Source: an uncultured Deferribacteraceae bacterium
Lineage (GTDB): Bacteria; Chrysiogenota; Deferribacteres; Deferribacterales; Mucispirillaceae
Assembly (NCBI GenBank): GCA_947041165.1
Contig: CAMRCY010000008.1
Coordinates: 1-64,000 of the forward strand
Reading direction: 5' to 3'
Length of the DNA: 64,000 nucleotides
The translations under genes and the position numbers were made by a program. The first letter of the stretch is position 1. Each line of letters opens with the position of its first letter. The notes beneath the pieces were generated by a model. It saw nothing but the letters and a program-made list of their open reading frames with translations, was not told the origin of the DNA and did not search any database. Below, piece after piece: positions 28,903 through 38,334 of this stretch.

Positions 28903-29202
28903 TTAAACCATTATACCCATAATATCGTCTTCACGCATGATAACATACTCTTCACCATCAATCTTGATCTCTGATCCAGAATATTTACCGAAAACAACTT
29001 TATCTCCAACTTTAACAGTTAGATTTACTACGGTGCCACTGTCTAAACATTTGCCAGGACCTGTAGCTACTACTAAGCCCTCTTGTGGTTTCTCTTTTGC
29101 TGTATCAGGAATAATAATACCCGATGCAGTCTTCTCTTCAACTTCAACCCTTTTAACAATTACTCTATCTTGTAATGGCTTGATAGAAATCTTCTTTGAC
29201 AT
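28903..29202 (-). CDS. groES: Co-chaperonin GroES (10 kDa)
   Basis: 99 residues. [20 protein letters not shown], the mobile loop [13 protein letters not shown], and [18 protein letters not shown] are standard. I chose the ATG at 29202 (MSKKIS), which has GGAGG just upstream; an in-frame TTG at 29214 precedes that site. It caps GroEL. Confidence 0.97.
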   Translation of the reverse strand: MSKKISIKPLQDRVIVKRVEVEEKTASGIIIPDTAKEKPQEGLVVATGPGKCLDSGTVVNLTVKVGDKVVFGKYSGSEIKIDGEEYVIMREDDIMGIMV

Positions 29203-29306
29203 AAAATCCTCCAAATAAAAATATTTATAATATCAGTACATAAAACCAAATTATGATTAATCTCAAGATTTGTTTAAATAAATACCCAAACTAATTAAAT
29301 ACGCTC

Positions 29307-29333
29307 TTAGCACTCATGAATAGAGAGTGCTAA
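29307..29333. promoter_or_regulatory. CIRCE element (HrcA operator) of groESL
   Basis: Perfect TTAGCACTC - 9 bp - GAGTGCTAA, the invariant CIRCE layout, about 105 bp before groES. HrcA represses at this site until heat shock. The rest of the 357-bp gap (29203-29559) is A/T-rich, with a poly-A stretch at 29346-29354 and no further clear element. Confidence 0.95.
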
Positions 29334-29559
29334 AAATAACATTTTTAAAAAAAAATTGCAAGATAAAATATAAGTTAAATTCTTATAAATCTGTTATAGA
29401 GAGTATAACTTATTATTAAAACTTATTAACTTTTCACGATCTTTATTAATAGTATCTAAAATACTTTAACCTCTATTTAAAAAATATATACCAATTCTTT
29501 TATTTCTAATATAATATCAATAACCAATCTAACTACATAATAAAGGCGTTCGACATACC

Positions 29560-30375
29560 ATGAAAGATCTATCAATTAAACTTGCTATACTATTCATACT
29601 ACTTATGACTGTACAGCCGATTGAATTTGCTTATGCAGATATAATAGATAACTCTACTCTTAATAATACGAACACTCTTAAACCTATCACAGTTAACATT
29701 ATCACAGACGAGCCTGTTGTAACTAACTCAAACATAGATAACGCAACTATATCTAACTCTATAATTGATAAACCTATCACAGACGAGCCTGTTGTAACTA
29801 ATTCAAACATAGATAACTCTACTAAATCTAACTCTATGATTGATAAACCTATCACAGACGAGCCTGTTGTAACTAACACAAACATAGATAACTCAACTAA
29901 CTTATCATCACTGTTTCTAAACATCGGATTTGCAACAGATCTTTTTGTCACAAATGGGGCTTTTGATCTTGATGCGACTACATTACTATTTTGTGGAAGT
30001 ATTGATGTTGGGAAAGTTATATATAAAACCTTTGGGATAGGAGTTGGGTATAGCAACTGTAACGGCTCTATATCATCTGCTCATAAAGCAAATATACAAC
30101 TTTTGTTGCAACAGCCGATTAATAAAAATAAACGTGGACTAACGCCTTATCTAACTGCTGGACTTAAATATCAATCTCTAAAACTACGCACCAGTAAAAC
30201 AGATGCATTTAATGCTATCGGTACGAATGCCTCAATAGGTATTAGATATAATTTCTACTCATTTCTAATATCAGCAGAATTTGATTTTACATATACTTTC
30301 TTTTTTAGAGAATCCTCATCTCCAACTCACGCACTTATAGCCTCTGTACTCCTAAAAATAGGTGTGCTGTTTTAA
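29560..30375 (+). CDS. Secreted beta-barrel-like protein 1, with 25-residue N-terminal repeats
   Basis: 271 residues. A signal peptide (1-26, ending FAYA) is followed by three near-identical 25-residue repeats (ITDEPVVTNSNIDN core, residues 48-117), rich in Asn, Thr and Asp. From about 125 the sequence alternates polar and hydrophobic residues in strand-length blocks and ends in Phe, as in outer-membrane barrels. A Cys pair, C-x21-C, falls in FCGSIDVG and VGYSNC. The repeats may form a periplasmic stalk or surface segment. I recognise no named family. Confidence 0.6.
   Translation: MKDLSIKLAILFILLMTVQPIEFAYADIIDNSTLNNTNTLKPITVNIITDEPVVTNSNIDNATISNSIIDKPITDEPVVTNSNIDNSTKSNSMIDKPITDEPVVTNTNIDNSTNLSSLFLNIGFATDLFVTNGAFDLDATTLLFCGSIDVGKVIYKTFGIGVGYSNCNGSISSAHKANIQLLLQQPINKNKRGLTPYLTAGLKYQSLKLRTSKTDAFNAIGTNASIGIRYNFYSFLISAEFDFTYTFFFRESSSPTHALIASVLLKIGVLF
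29701..29910 (+). repeat. 75-bp in-frame tandem repeat, nearly three copies
   Basis: Units start at 29701, 29776 and 29851, each opening ATCACAGACGAGCCTGTTGT. The third is truncated. The high DNA identity implies recent expansion. Confidence 0.9.
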
Positions 30376-30490
30376 ACCATCTATAAATACATACATAAAC
30401 CCATATATTTAAAATATTATAATGCTTATTGCTATTTTTACGATTAGCAACTATATTACTAATGTTAATATTATATAAGGGGATAAATAT

Positions 30491-31024
30491 ATGACGTTCA
30501 AAAATAACATTCTTACAATACTCTTTTTTGGAGTTTTTTCTATGCTTACAACAACAGCTGCTCATGCAGGATCAGGGATATTTATCTTAGGTGGGTATGA
30601 AAAAGGAACATCTTTAAGTACTGCATTTAACGATAGTTCTGATTGTTATGACATCGAAGTCGGAGGAAAAATACCGTTACTAACTCTTGTTGGTGGATAC
30701 CAGTATTGTGCTGGATTAAACTACGATAAACATAAAGTAGAACTTGTTGCATTACTGCAAAGTAAAGTTGATAGCACTAGTATTATCGGGTTCAAACCTT
30801 TTCTAGGTGGTGGAGTTCTTTACTCTTATCTTGAGCCTAAAGATTTTGGCAATTATTATAGTGGCCCTGGATTTATCTTAAAAGGTGGAATAAAAATAAA
30901 TATCAAATTTATCGTTGTATCGTTTGAAGCAAACATTGCATACTCTCTTTTAGACGCTAGCAATAATGTATCATATGGTGAGTTTGATGCATCACTTGGT
31001 ACTAAAATAGGATTTGTGTTCTAG
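30491..31024 (+). CDS. Secreted beta-barrel-like protein 2
   Basis: 177 residues. Signal peptide ending TTAAHA (about 1-26), then short amphipathic strands separated by polar turns (GGYEKGTSLSTAF, VELVALLQSKVD, FKPFLGGGVLYSYL) ending GFVF, a terminal Phe typical of outer-membrane barrels. Cys pair C-x20-C (DCYDIEV to GGYQYC) matches the other two genes in the cluster. AAGGGG stands before the ATG. Function unknown. Confidence 0.6.
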   Translation: MTFKNNILTILFFGVFSMLTTTAAHAGSGIFILGGYEKGTSLSTAFNDSSDCYDIEVGGKIPLLTLVGGYQYCAGLNYDKHKVELVALLQSKVDSTSIIGFKPFLGGGVLYSYLEPKDFGNYYSGPGFILKGGIKINIKFIVVSFEANIAYSLLDASNNVSYGEFDASLGTKIGFVF

Positions 31025-31054
31025 ATAATAAATATTATTATAAAGGAATTAAAA

Positions 31055-31669
31055 GTGAAAATAGCTTTAGTAATGGCACTGACAATAATGCTATTTACAC
31101 CTATATTAAATTTAAAAGCAGATGAAGTAGATTACAGTGAGTTTGTTACCAAAAAAAAAGAAGTTTTCGATCCACAACAAAAACGTGTGATACCTACCGC
31201 TTCTGTAACAGTTGGATATAAAGCTACTTCACTGCTTAATAATTATCAAACTACCACACACTTAGATTGTGTTGCTATAGATTACTATATGTCTTTAGGT
31301 GCATTTACAAAACCCCAAAAAACTGTAACTCTAGCAATCTCTGCTGGTATAGATTACTGTCTACCACCCACTTATTCATTCTATGTTTTTAAACCTATCG
31401 CACTGCTTGGTATAAATATAAATGCATATACTGCTCAAGATATTCAAGTATCTCCATTTGTGCTAACTGGTGGCTCATACTATACAGTTATGACTAATGA
31501 TTTCGACTCTTATTATGATATCGATAGCTTTACCTACATTATTGCAACTGGTGTAAAACTATACCTTAAACATAGAGTATCTGTAGCATTACAACTTAAT
31601 ATTGAATACGATATCATTACCGATATGCCTATCTATTCTGGATCAGTTACAGCAGGATTTTGGTTCTAA
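31055..31669 (+). CDS. Secreted beta-barrel-like protein 3
   Basis: 204 residues, starting with GTG after AAAGGA. The signal peptide is short (about 1-22, before DEVDY), a polar linker (FVTKKKEVFDPQQKRV) follows, and then strand-like blocks ending AGFWF. Cys pair C-x29-C (LDCVAIDYY to AGIDYC), the same position in the fold as in the two preceding genes. It lies 30 bp after gene 2, so they are probably one transcript. Function unknown. Confidence 0.6.
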   Translation: MKIALVMALTIMLFTPILNLKADEVDYSEFVTKKKEVFDPQQKRVIPTASVTVGYKATSLLNNYQTTTHLDCVAIDYYMSLGAFTKPQKTVTLAISAGIDYCLPPTYSFYVFKPIALLGININAYTAQDIQVSPFVLTGGSYYTVMTNDFDSYYDIDSFTYIIATGVKLYLKHRVSVALQLNIEYDIITDMPIYSGSVTAGFWF

Positions 31670-31780
31670 AAGATAGCAAAAAGATGATGATAATAATTTG
31701 ATTAATTGACTTGATTAGCCAAAAAAATAACGTATATAACTGAAATATTTTACACGCTAAGATATTTATATAAACTCACA

Positions 31781-31996
31781 AAACGTAAATATATTCATAA
31801 ACTTATAAACCCAAAACATAAACGTAAACATATTCATAAACTTACAAGCTCAAAACATAAACGTAAACATATTCGCAAACTTACAAACTCAAAACATAAA
31901 CTTAAACATATTCATAAGCTCGCAAACATAAAACATAAAATTAAACATACACGCAAACTTACAAACTCAAAACATAAACATAAACTTAAACACTTT
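31781..31996 (+). repeat. 39-bp intergenic tandem repeat, five and a half copies
   Basis: Units begin at 31781, 31820, 31859, 31898 and 31937 with a partial at 31976. The unit opens AAACGTAAACATATTCATAA and closes CTCAAAACAT. It fills most of the 371-bp gap between the barrel genes and rmuC, with no spacers. I see no terminator hairpin in the gap. Confidence 0.9.
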
Positions 31997-32040
31997 TGAA
32001 GATTGCAGAATGCCACAACATAAACCGACTAATCTAAAAA

Positions 32041-33120
32041 TTAATCTATTGAGTCTATATCAATAATCGATCGCTCTCTTAACTCATCTAATCGTTTAAC
32101 AGATTTATCTAACTGATTACTTCTTGTAGTTTTAAGTTTTGTATACTGATCTGAAACTTTATCTATTGCATTACCTAACATATCAAAACTTTCTAAATAA
32201 TTTTGCCACTGTTTTCTGAAACCACCCATCGCTAAAAGCAACTCTTTCGCTTTCTGCTCTAGAACAAAATTATCAGCTGCTTGACGAATAATTGATAGCA
32301 CTGAAATAATTGATACTGGCGAACAAATTAAAATTCTATTCTCAATAGCTAAATTTAACATCGACGCATCAGCTTCAAAAATTGCAGTATAAATACGCTC
32401 GTTTGGAATAAACATAAGCACCGAATCCACAGTGTTATCTTCAACATTTATATACTCTCGACTTGTGATATCTTTTAGATGCTTTTTGATACTTGATACA
32501 AACTCAGCTTTATATCTGCTTTTATCTGAATCCTCTGCGCTATTGTATCTTTCATAATTTTCTAACGGAAATTTCACATCCATATTAAGCTTATATCCGT
32601 TCGGTAAAAAGAATGTGAAATCTGGTTTAGTACCTGTTGATTGTCGCTCTTGTCTAATATAATTTACACCCTCAACCATGCCAGCATACGATAAAATATC
32701 AAATGCCATTCTCTCAGCCCATGAACCTCTTGCCTGTTTTGATGAAAGTGTGTTATTTAATCTATTTGTTACATCTATCAATCTTTTTGTTTCATCACTG
32801 CCAACAGTTACCATATTTTTAAGTTCGCTAAACTGCATAGTTCTACGTTGCTCAAGATCTCTAACTAACGTCGTCATTCCTTTTAACTCTTTATCAAGAT
32901 GCAACAATTTATCATCAATCAACTCTTTCTTGCTCTCTAAATCTTTAGAGGTTAATTCTCGTTCTGATGACAACTTTTCATTTGCAATTTTTATAATTAG
33001 ATCGATATGTTCTGAAATATTTGGAGCGTCAGGTTTTGTGAAAATTCTTCTAGCGATAAGATATGTGATACCGATACCTAGAAGTAATCCTATAGTGAAA
33101 AATAGTATTGAGTTTAGCAT
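32041..33120 (-). CDS. rmuC: DNA recombination protein RmuC homolog
   Basis: 359 residues. An N-terminal membrane helix (about 3-23), a coiled coil to about 130, then the PD-(D/E)XK-like RmuC domain: RGSWAERMAFDILSYAGM, KPDFTFFLPNGYKLNMDVKF and MFIPNERIYTAIFEAD. RmuC limits recombination at inverted repeats and may be a nuclease, a fitting activity for a repeat-rich genome. It lies 13 bp after smc and is probably co-transcribed. Confidence 0.88.
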   Translation of the reverse strand: MLNSILFFTIGLLLGIGITYLIARRIFTKPDAPNISEHIDLIIKIANEKLSSERELTSKDLESKKELIDDKLLHLDKELKGMTTLVRDLEQRRTMQFSELKNMVTVGSDETKRLIDVTNRLNNTLSSKQARGSWAERMAFDILSYAGMVEGVNYIRQERQSTGTKPDFTFFLPNGYKLNMDVKFPLENYERYNSAEDSDKSRYKAEFVSSIKKHLKDITSREYINVEDNTVDSVLMFIPNERIYTAIFEADASMLNLAIENRILICSPVSIISVLSIIRQAADNFVLEQKAKELLLAMGGFRKQWQNYLESFDMLGNAIDKVSDQYTKLKTTRSNQLDKSVKRLDELRERSIIDIDSID

Positions 33121-33133
33121 GATGGTAGCCTAC

Positions 33134-36100
33134 TTATATATTTTCTGAATGATCTAATTTAACAGATAAAATAGATGATACGCCCGACTCCTGCATCTTC
33201 ACTCCATACAATGAGTCTGCAACAGCCATAGTATTATGGTTGTGTGTGATTAAAATAAACTGCGTTTTGTCACTTAATGTTTTAACAACATCAGTGTATC
33301 TTTCAACGTTCGCATCATCAAGAGGAGCATCAACCTCATCTAGAAAACAGAACGGTGTAGGTTTTTGCAAAAACAGTGCGAACAGTAAAGTCATCGCAAC
33401 TAACGCTTTCTCACCACCTGATAATAATCCCATATGTTGTAATTTTTTGCCAGGAGGCTGAACATAAATCTCTATACCAGATGTTAAAATATTATCAGGG
33501 TCAGTTAACCTTAACTCAGACTCACCGTTTCCGAAAAGAGTTTTAAACACATATGTGAAGTTATCTCTAACTGATGCAAAAGTTTTTTCAAATATTAATG
33601 ATGTTGTTTGGTCTGTCTCGTTTATAAATATATTTATATCCGATATAGAACTCTCAAGATCATCTCTTTGTGTTGTTAAAAATTTATATTTCTCATCTGT
33701 TTCATTATAATCATTTACTGCATTTAAATTTAATGGACCTAATTTCTCTATATCTGCTTCTAATTTAGAAATCTCACTTCTTGTTTTTGTTGAATCAAAA
33801 TCGCCTGCTAAATATTCACGATATTCATCATTTATATCAGCACCAAATTTCTCTAAATATTGCTGAGAGATCGTTTCAATATAAGTTTTAGTCGATGCCA
33901 ACGCTATCTCTGATTGAGTGATTTCAAGCTCTCTATCTCTAACAACTCTGTTACGCTCACCTGTTTCTCTTCTTAAATTTTCCATCTCTATTTTAAGATT
34001 ATTTAATGTGTCTTGAGATTTTTTCAAATCCTCTTCAGTTGTTAAAACATTTATTTCAAGTTGTTTCACAGTTTCTAATAATTGCTCTAACTCATCTTTC
34101 CAAGAGATCTCATCAACATCTGTTAAAGATAGTAATCTGCCTTTTAAGTTTTTAATCTTATTGCTTGATTCTGTGAGCAACGACTCAATAGTTGTAAGTT
34201 CACGAGTAATAGAATTGACACGTTCATCAACAATACTCTGTTCACGTTTAATAAGATTATGCTCTTCACGTCTATTTTCAAGATCTCGTATAATAAACTG
34301 TTGCTTATCTAATAAACTCGTTCTCTCTTCTTCAACTTCTGATATATCATCTTCAAGAGTAGCTATAATATCTGTTAAAACTATCACATCATCTTCAACA
34401 GATGAAACAGTTTTGATAGAACTATCTAACTCTTTATCAATTAAAACAACTCGCTCTCTTCTACCTATTAGATCAACTCTTATACTCTCAATTTCAGTAA
34501 CATATTTAGTATAAAAATCTCTCTCAAGCCTAAGCTCTTCATCTAATAAAGTTATCTCACTTTCCATTATAGTAAGTGCACTTAACATCTCATTTAATAC
34601 ATTGCTCGACTCAACAAGCTCTTCATTAATAATAGCCATCTGCTCAGTATCTTTTAACATCTTCTCTTTGATCTTGATGATTTTGCCACCTTTATCATCT
34701 TCACCGATCTTCTTGTAAGTGTTGTTAACGTAGTAGATATTGTCATCAACTGTTTTATATTCATTACTTGCAATTAACTTTTTAATAGATTCAAGTTCCG
34801 ATCTGAACGTGAAACGCATAGAAAACTTTAACGCTTTTACAGTATTAATTATCGCATTAAAATCACTATCTTCAAAAAGAATAATATCAGATAAATCAAA
34901 TGTAGTGTTAGAAGATAAGTTCTCTAACTCATCTATAAGAAGTTTAGATTGATAAGATTTTAAAGGTTTACTATCATCACCTGATCCGAGTGTAAATGAG
35001 AGAATTTCTTGCTCTAAAAAATCGATATTAAGTTTAATATTTTTAAGCTCGCCAGAAAGTTCCGACTGCTTAATACGATAAAAATCAACTTCACTTTTTA
35101 ACTTATTAAAAGCTTCTCGTTTATCAGATAAAGATACTTCAACATTCTTTAACTTTGATGAAGTCGTTTCAATATCTTTCTCTAAAGTATCTACACTTGT
35201 AATTAAAATATCTATATTAGAGTAAAGTGTTGCTTTCTCATTCTCTAACCTGTCTAAATTGCTTTTATAATTTGAAAGATCAGAATCTTTACGAACCTTA
35301 TCCTCTCGCTTTTCAACTAACCTTGATCTAATAGAATTAAATTTAACATCAACCGCTGAAACATCTTCATCTATAGTTCTTTTAGATAATTTAACATCCG
35401 ATATAACTTCTTCGATAATAGCAACTTTGTCATCTATGCCTTCTTTTGATGATGCGATATCGTCGATCTCTTTCTGTAAACGGGCTTTATCAACCATAAA
35501 GTTATTAAGCTTATTCTCTTCTTGTTCTATATCTAAACTTATATTAGATTTAACATCTGCAACATTATGTATCTTATCTTTTAAACTCTGGATCTCTGCA
35601 TCTGCTTTAACTTTTGATGTCGTTGCAAAAAGCCTATTCTCTTGAATAGTTTTATTCTCTTCCTCTGTTGCTGAGTAATGACTATTAACTCTTGCGATGT
35701 TATTGATAGATTCATTATGAAGTTTGATAGCTGACGCTAACCCTAACTTCTTATCATCAATACCTTTTAGAAGATTAATCTCTTCAGAAATTTTGTTTGA
35801 ATAAGTAACAGATAAAAACTGTTTCTCTAACGCACGTTTACGGTTTTGCATATCTTCAGATAATTTCAGCTTCTCAACTTGAGATGAAAGCTGTTCCATT
35901 CTCTCAAACACACCAGTTACGATATCGTTAATTCTATCTAAATTCTCTCTCGTATTAGCTAAATTTTTCTCAGCATCTTTCTTCTTATCTTTAAATTTAG
36001 TAACACCAGCTGTTTCTTCAAGAAAAAATCTAAGCTCTTCAGGTGATGAGTTAATAATCTTATCAACCTTTCCTTGCTCGATTATTGATATACTTCTTGC

Positions 36101-36511
36101 ACCTAGTCCTGTGTCCATAAATATCTCTTTAATATCTTTAAGACGACATTTACGATTGTTTATATAATACTCTCGCTCACCTGAGCGATAAAATTTTCTT
36201 GTTATTGTTATATCTGAGAACGTGCCATATTTTGAAGCTATAGAATCATCTATATCAGATAATGTTAACGATACCTCAGCAAAACCAGCAGGTTTACGCT
36301 TAGCTGAACCATTAAATACAACATCGTCCATATCTGCACCACGAAGTTCTTTTGCCGATTGCTCGCCAAAAACCCATCGTACAGCATCCATAATATTACT
36401 TTTACCTGATCCGTTCGGACCAACAATAGCCGTAATTCCATCTGGAAAATCTAACGCTGTCTTATCAACAAATGATTTGAACCCATGTAAGGATAGTCTT
36501 TTGAATTTCAT
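33134..36511 (-). CDS. smc: Chromosome segregation ATPase SMC
   Basis: 1125 residues. Walker A GPNGSGKSN (31-39), long coiled coils with a hinge near the middle (about 490-620), and at the C-terminus the signature LLSGGEKALVAMTLLFALF and Walker B PFCFLDEVDAPLDDANV. The dimer, with ScpAB, condenses and segregates the chromosome. The hinge region contains a readable SKPLKSYQSKLLIDEL segment and is somewhat divergent, as is usual. The gene ends next to rmuC. Confidence 0.96.
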   Translation of the reverse strand: MKFKRLSLHGFKSFVDKTALDFPDGITAIVGPNGSGKSNIMDAVRWVFGEQSAKELRGADMDDVVFNGSAKRKPAGFAEVSLTLSDIDDSIASKYGTFSDITITRKFYRSGEREYYINNRKCRLKDIKEIFMDTGLGARSISIIEQGKVDKIINSSPEELRFFLEETAGVTKFKDKKKDAEKNLANTRENLDRINDIVTGVFERMEQLSSQVEKLKLSEDMQNRKRALEKQFLSVTYSNKISEEINLLKGIDDKKLGLASAIKLHNESINNIARVNSHYSATEEENKTIQENRLFATTSKVKADAEIQSLKDKIHNVADVKSNISLDIEQEENKLNNFMVDKARLQKEIDDIASSKEGIDDKVAIIEEVISDVKLSKRTIDEDVSAVDVKFNSIRSRLVEKREDKVRKDSDLSNYKSNLDRLENEKATLYSNIDILITSVDTLEKDIETTSSKLKNVEVSLSDKREAFNKLKSEVDFYRIKQSELSGELKNIKLNIDFLEQEILSFTLGSGDDSKPLKSYQSKLLIDELENLSSNTTFDLSDIILFEDSDFNAIINTVKALKFSMRFTFRSELESIKKLIASNEYKTVDDNIYYVNNTYKKIGEDDKGGKIIKIKEKMLKDTEQMAIINEELVESSNVLNEMLSALTIMESEITLLDEELRLERDFYTKYVTEIESIRVDLIGRRERVVLIDKELDSSIKTVSSVEDDVIVLTDIIATLEDDISEVEEERTSLLDKQQFIIRDLENRREEHNLIKREQSIVDERVNSITRELTTIESLLTESSNKIKNLKGRLLSLTDVDEISWKDELEQLLETVKQLEINVLTTEEDLKKSQDTLNNLKIEMENLRRETGERNRVVRDRELEITQSEIALASTKTYIETISQQYLEKFGADINDEYREYLAGDFDSTKTRSEISKLEADIEKLGPLNLNAVNDYNETDEKYKFLTTQRDDLESSISDINIFINETDQTTSLIFEKTFASVRDNFTYVFKTLFGNGESELRLTDPDNILTSGIEIYVQPPGKKLQHMGLLSGGEKALVAMTLLFALFLQKPTPFCFLDEVDAPLDDANVERYTDVVKTLSDKTQFILITHNHNTMAVADSLYGVKMQESGVSSILSVKLDHSENI

Positions 36512-36544
36512 AGCCTCGTATTCTCATCTATTTTGACAAAAATA

Positions 36545-37564
36545 TCAAGTAAAAAAAGAGTTATTGAAAAGTAATTCGAATTTATCACGATCTCCAGGAT
36601 CATACCCTATTACCGACTCCCAAACTGTATCATGTTCCATGCAAAAATATATGAAAACATCTTTCCACTCTGCTCTTAAACTATCGTACACAGTTTTTAA
36701 CATATCAACACGAAGAGATTTATAGTAACGATATTTACCATCAGGTGATTTTATCATATCTGAATTTAAAAGATCGGTATATTTACTTCTAACCTTTATA
36801 GAATCTAGTAACGCTTGAGGTGCTCTAAATGTTGATATTGATATAAACTCTATTCTATCTTCACTAATCTTAGAGGTTAAATTGCCTATCAAATCAGTGT
36901 AAAGTTCTTTATAGTTTTCAACATAAATAACTGGATCAAAATGAAACCCAACCTTGTATCCATATTTAATCAGCTCTGCTGCTGCATTAATTCTGCTCTC
37001 AACTGATGCAGTCTTTAGCTCATATTTTGACACTATGCTTTCTGGATTTAATGAGAACGATACAACAATATTTTTAGGATTTAGATTTAATAGATTTGAA
37101 ATGTTTGCAGATTTAGTTTTAAATTCAAACTGAATATTATCTAACTCATTTACGATAGGTACAATAATTTTTGTAAATGGAACAACATTATCTAAGGCTA
37201 AACTATCTGATAGCTCACCTGATCCTAATCTAATATTGCCTTGAAAAGATCTAACATGTTGAATGATCGACTCTGTATCGGTTGATACCTTAATCATATC
37301 GTGTTCAAGATAGGCTTGCAGTATACAATACGCACAATCAAACGGACAACCTTGCATGATATCAATGTTGTGATAACTGCAACAACGATAAATTTTTGTA
37401 CCTGGACAAATTCTTATATAATTATCTTTGCGATCTTCTAAATATATATTACTCTTTTCATCAACAATCTCACTTGCATCATCAACAATCTTATATGCAG
37501 AGTTGCTATCAATCGTCATTTGTACTAATTTTGTATCTATTACAGATTTATTTATATATATCAT
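36545..37564 (-). CDS. Radical SAM protein, spore photoproduct lyase-like
   Basis: 339 residues. The 4Fe-4S motif CPFDCAYC (Cys73, 77, 80) is preceded by a further Cys pair (YRCCSYHN), and the sequence follows the COG1533/SPL layout: TKSANISNLL, VSFSLNPESIVSKYELKTAS and GYKVGFHFDPVIYVENY. True spore photoproduct lyase repairs a thymine dimer, but homologues occur in non-spore-formers with unproven roles. It overlaps the upstream gene by four bases (ATGA) and sits 33 bp before smc. Confidence 0.82.
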   Translation of the reverse strand: MIYINKSVIDTKLVQMTIDSNSAYKIVDDASEIVDEKSNIYLEDRKDNYIRICPGTKIYRCCSYHNIDIMQGCPFDCAYCILQAYLEHDMIKVSTDTESIIQHVRSFQGNIRLGSGELSDSLALDNVVPFTKIIVPIVNELDNIQFEFKTKSANISNLLNLNPKNIVVSFSLNPESIVSKYELKTASVESRINAAAELIKYGYKVGFHFDPVIYVENYKELYTDLIGNLTSKISEDRIEFISISTFRAPQALLDSIKVRSKYTDLLNSDMIKSPDGKYRYYKSLRVDMLKTVYDSLRAEWKDVFIYFCMEHDTVWESVIGYDPGDRDKFELLFNNSFFT

Positions 37565-38334
37565 AAACCTAAATCATGCCCTTTTAGAAACTCTATTAAC
37601 GTGCGTATATCTTTATCGTTACTGTTCAAAATATCTATAAACTTATCGTAACTGTTTACCTTATCCACATAGAAAGAGATTTTCAATTTGCCTGATTCAA
37701 AATTATCATCAGTTGATATTGACATCGGAAAGATTTTACTATTTATTGCGATCAGAGCGTTATCAATCTCTATATGTGTTGAAGTTTTTCTATCCGCAAA
37801 CTCGAACCCATCAATATATTTAACACCCTCTAATGCTTCTTTCTGTATCGCAATATTATCTATAAATATTTTAGCTTTCTGATATGAAATAGAGATGTTA
37901 GATATGAAAAATCCGTTCAAAAAATCTTGCAACGATTTAGAGAAAGTTGTTATAAGCTCGATGCTTTTAAGTGGTAAAGTTTTTAATGTAAGATATTTTC
38001 TAATACTTTCTGGAAAGTTATTTATATTTAAAATAGTGTTGAAGTTTTTATCTGTCCTTATATCTCTTAATGCAAAAATATCCACCTTTTTATAATCTAA
38101 ATTATTATCATCAACTATCTTTGCAATATTTGAAAGCTCTAGAAAAGATATAGGTGTATATAATGATACCGACAAGTTTAATGCTAACTCTAAATTATCT
38201 AACTCTAAAACCTCTTCGTTAAAATCATCTCTATCGAAATGATTTAGATCGTACAATCTGTTATCAATTTTTGCTATAAATTTTATAGGTGATAAAGTTG
38301 CTGAACCATTAATCCACTTTATTGAACCGTTCAT
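37561..38334 (-). CDS. Conserved-context protein of unknown function, between ftsY and SPL-like gene
   Basis: 257 residues, no signal peptide or membrane helix, no motif I recognise. It is rich in Asn, Asp and Ile, with alternating strand-like segments (SIKWINGSATLSPIKFIAKI at the N-terminus). Both ends are translationally coupled: its ATG overlaps the ftsY stop (TAATG) and its TGA overlaps the SPL-like ATG. Such coupling suggests a product used together with one of them, perhaps the radical SAM enzyme. Function unknown. Confidence 0.7.
   Translation of the reverse strand: MNGSIKWINGSATLSPIKFIAKIDNRLYDLNHFDRDDFNEEVLELDNLELALNLSVSLYTPISFLELSNIAKIVDDNNLDYKKVDIFALRDIRTDKNFNTILNINNFPESIRKYLTLKTLPLKSIELITTFSKSLQDFLNGFFISNISISYQKAKIFIDNIAIQKEALEGVKYIDGFEFADRKTSTHIEIDNALIAINSKIFPMSISTDDNFESGKLKISFYVDKVNSYDKFIDILNSNDKDIRTLIEFLKGHDLGL

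Noticed and set aside
37561-38334. Split or frameshifted part of ftsY or the SPL-like gene
   Set aside because: Both neighbours are full length, and this gene has its own coupled start and stop.
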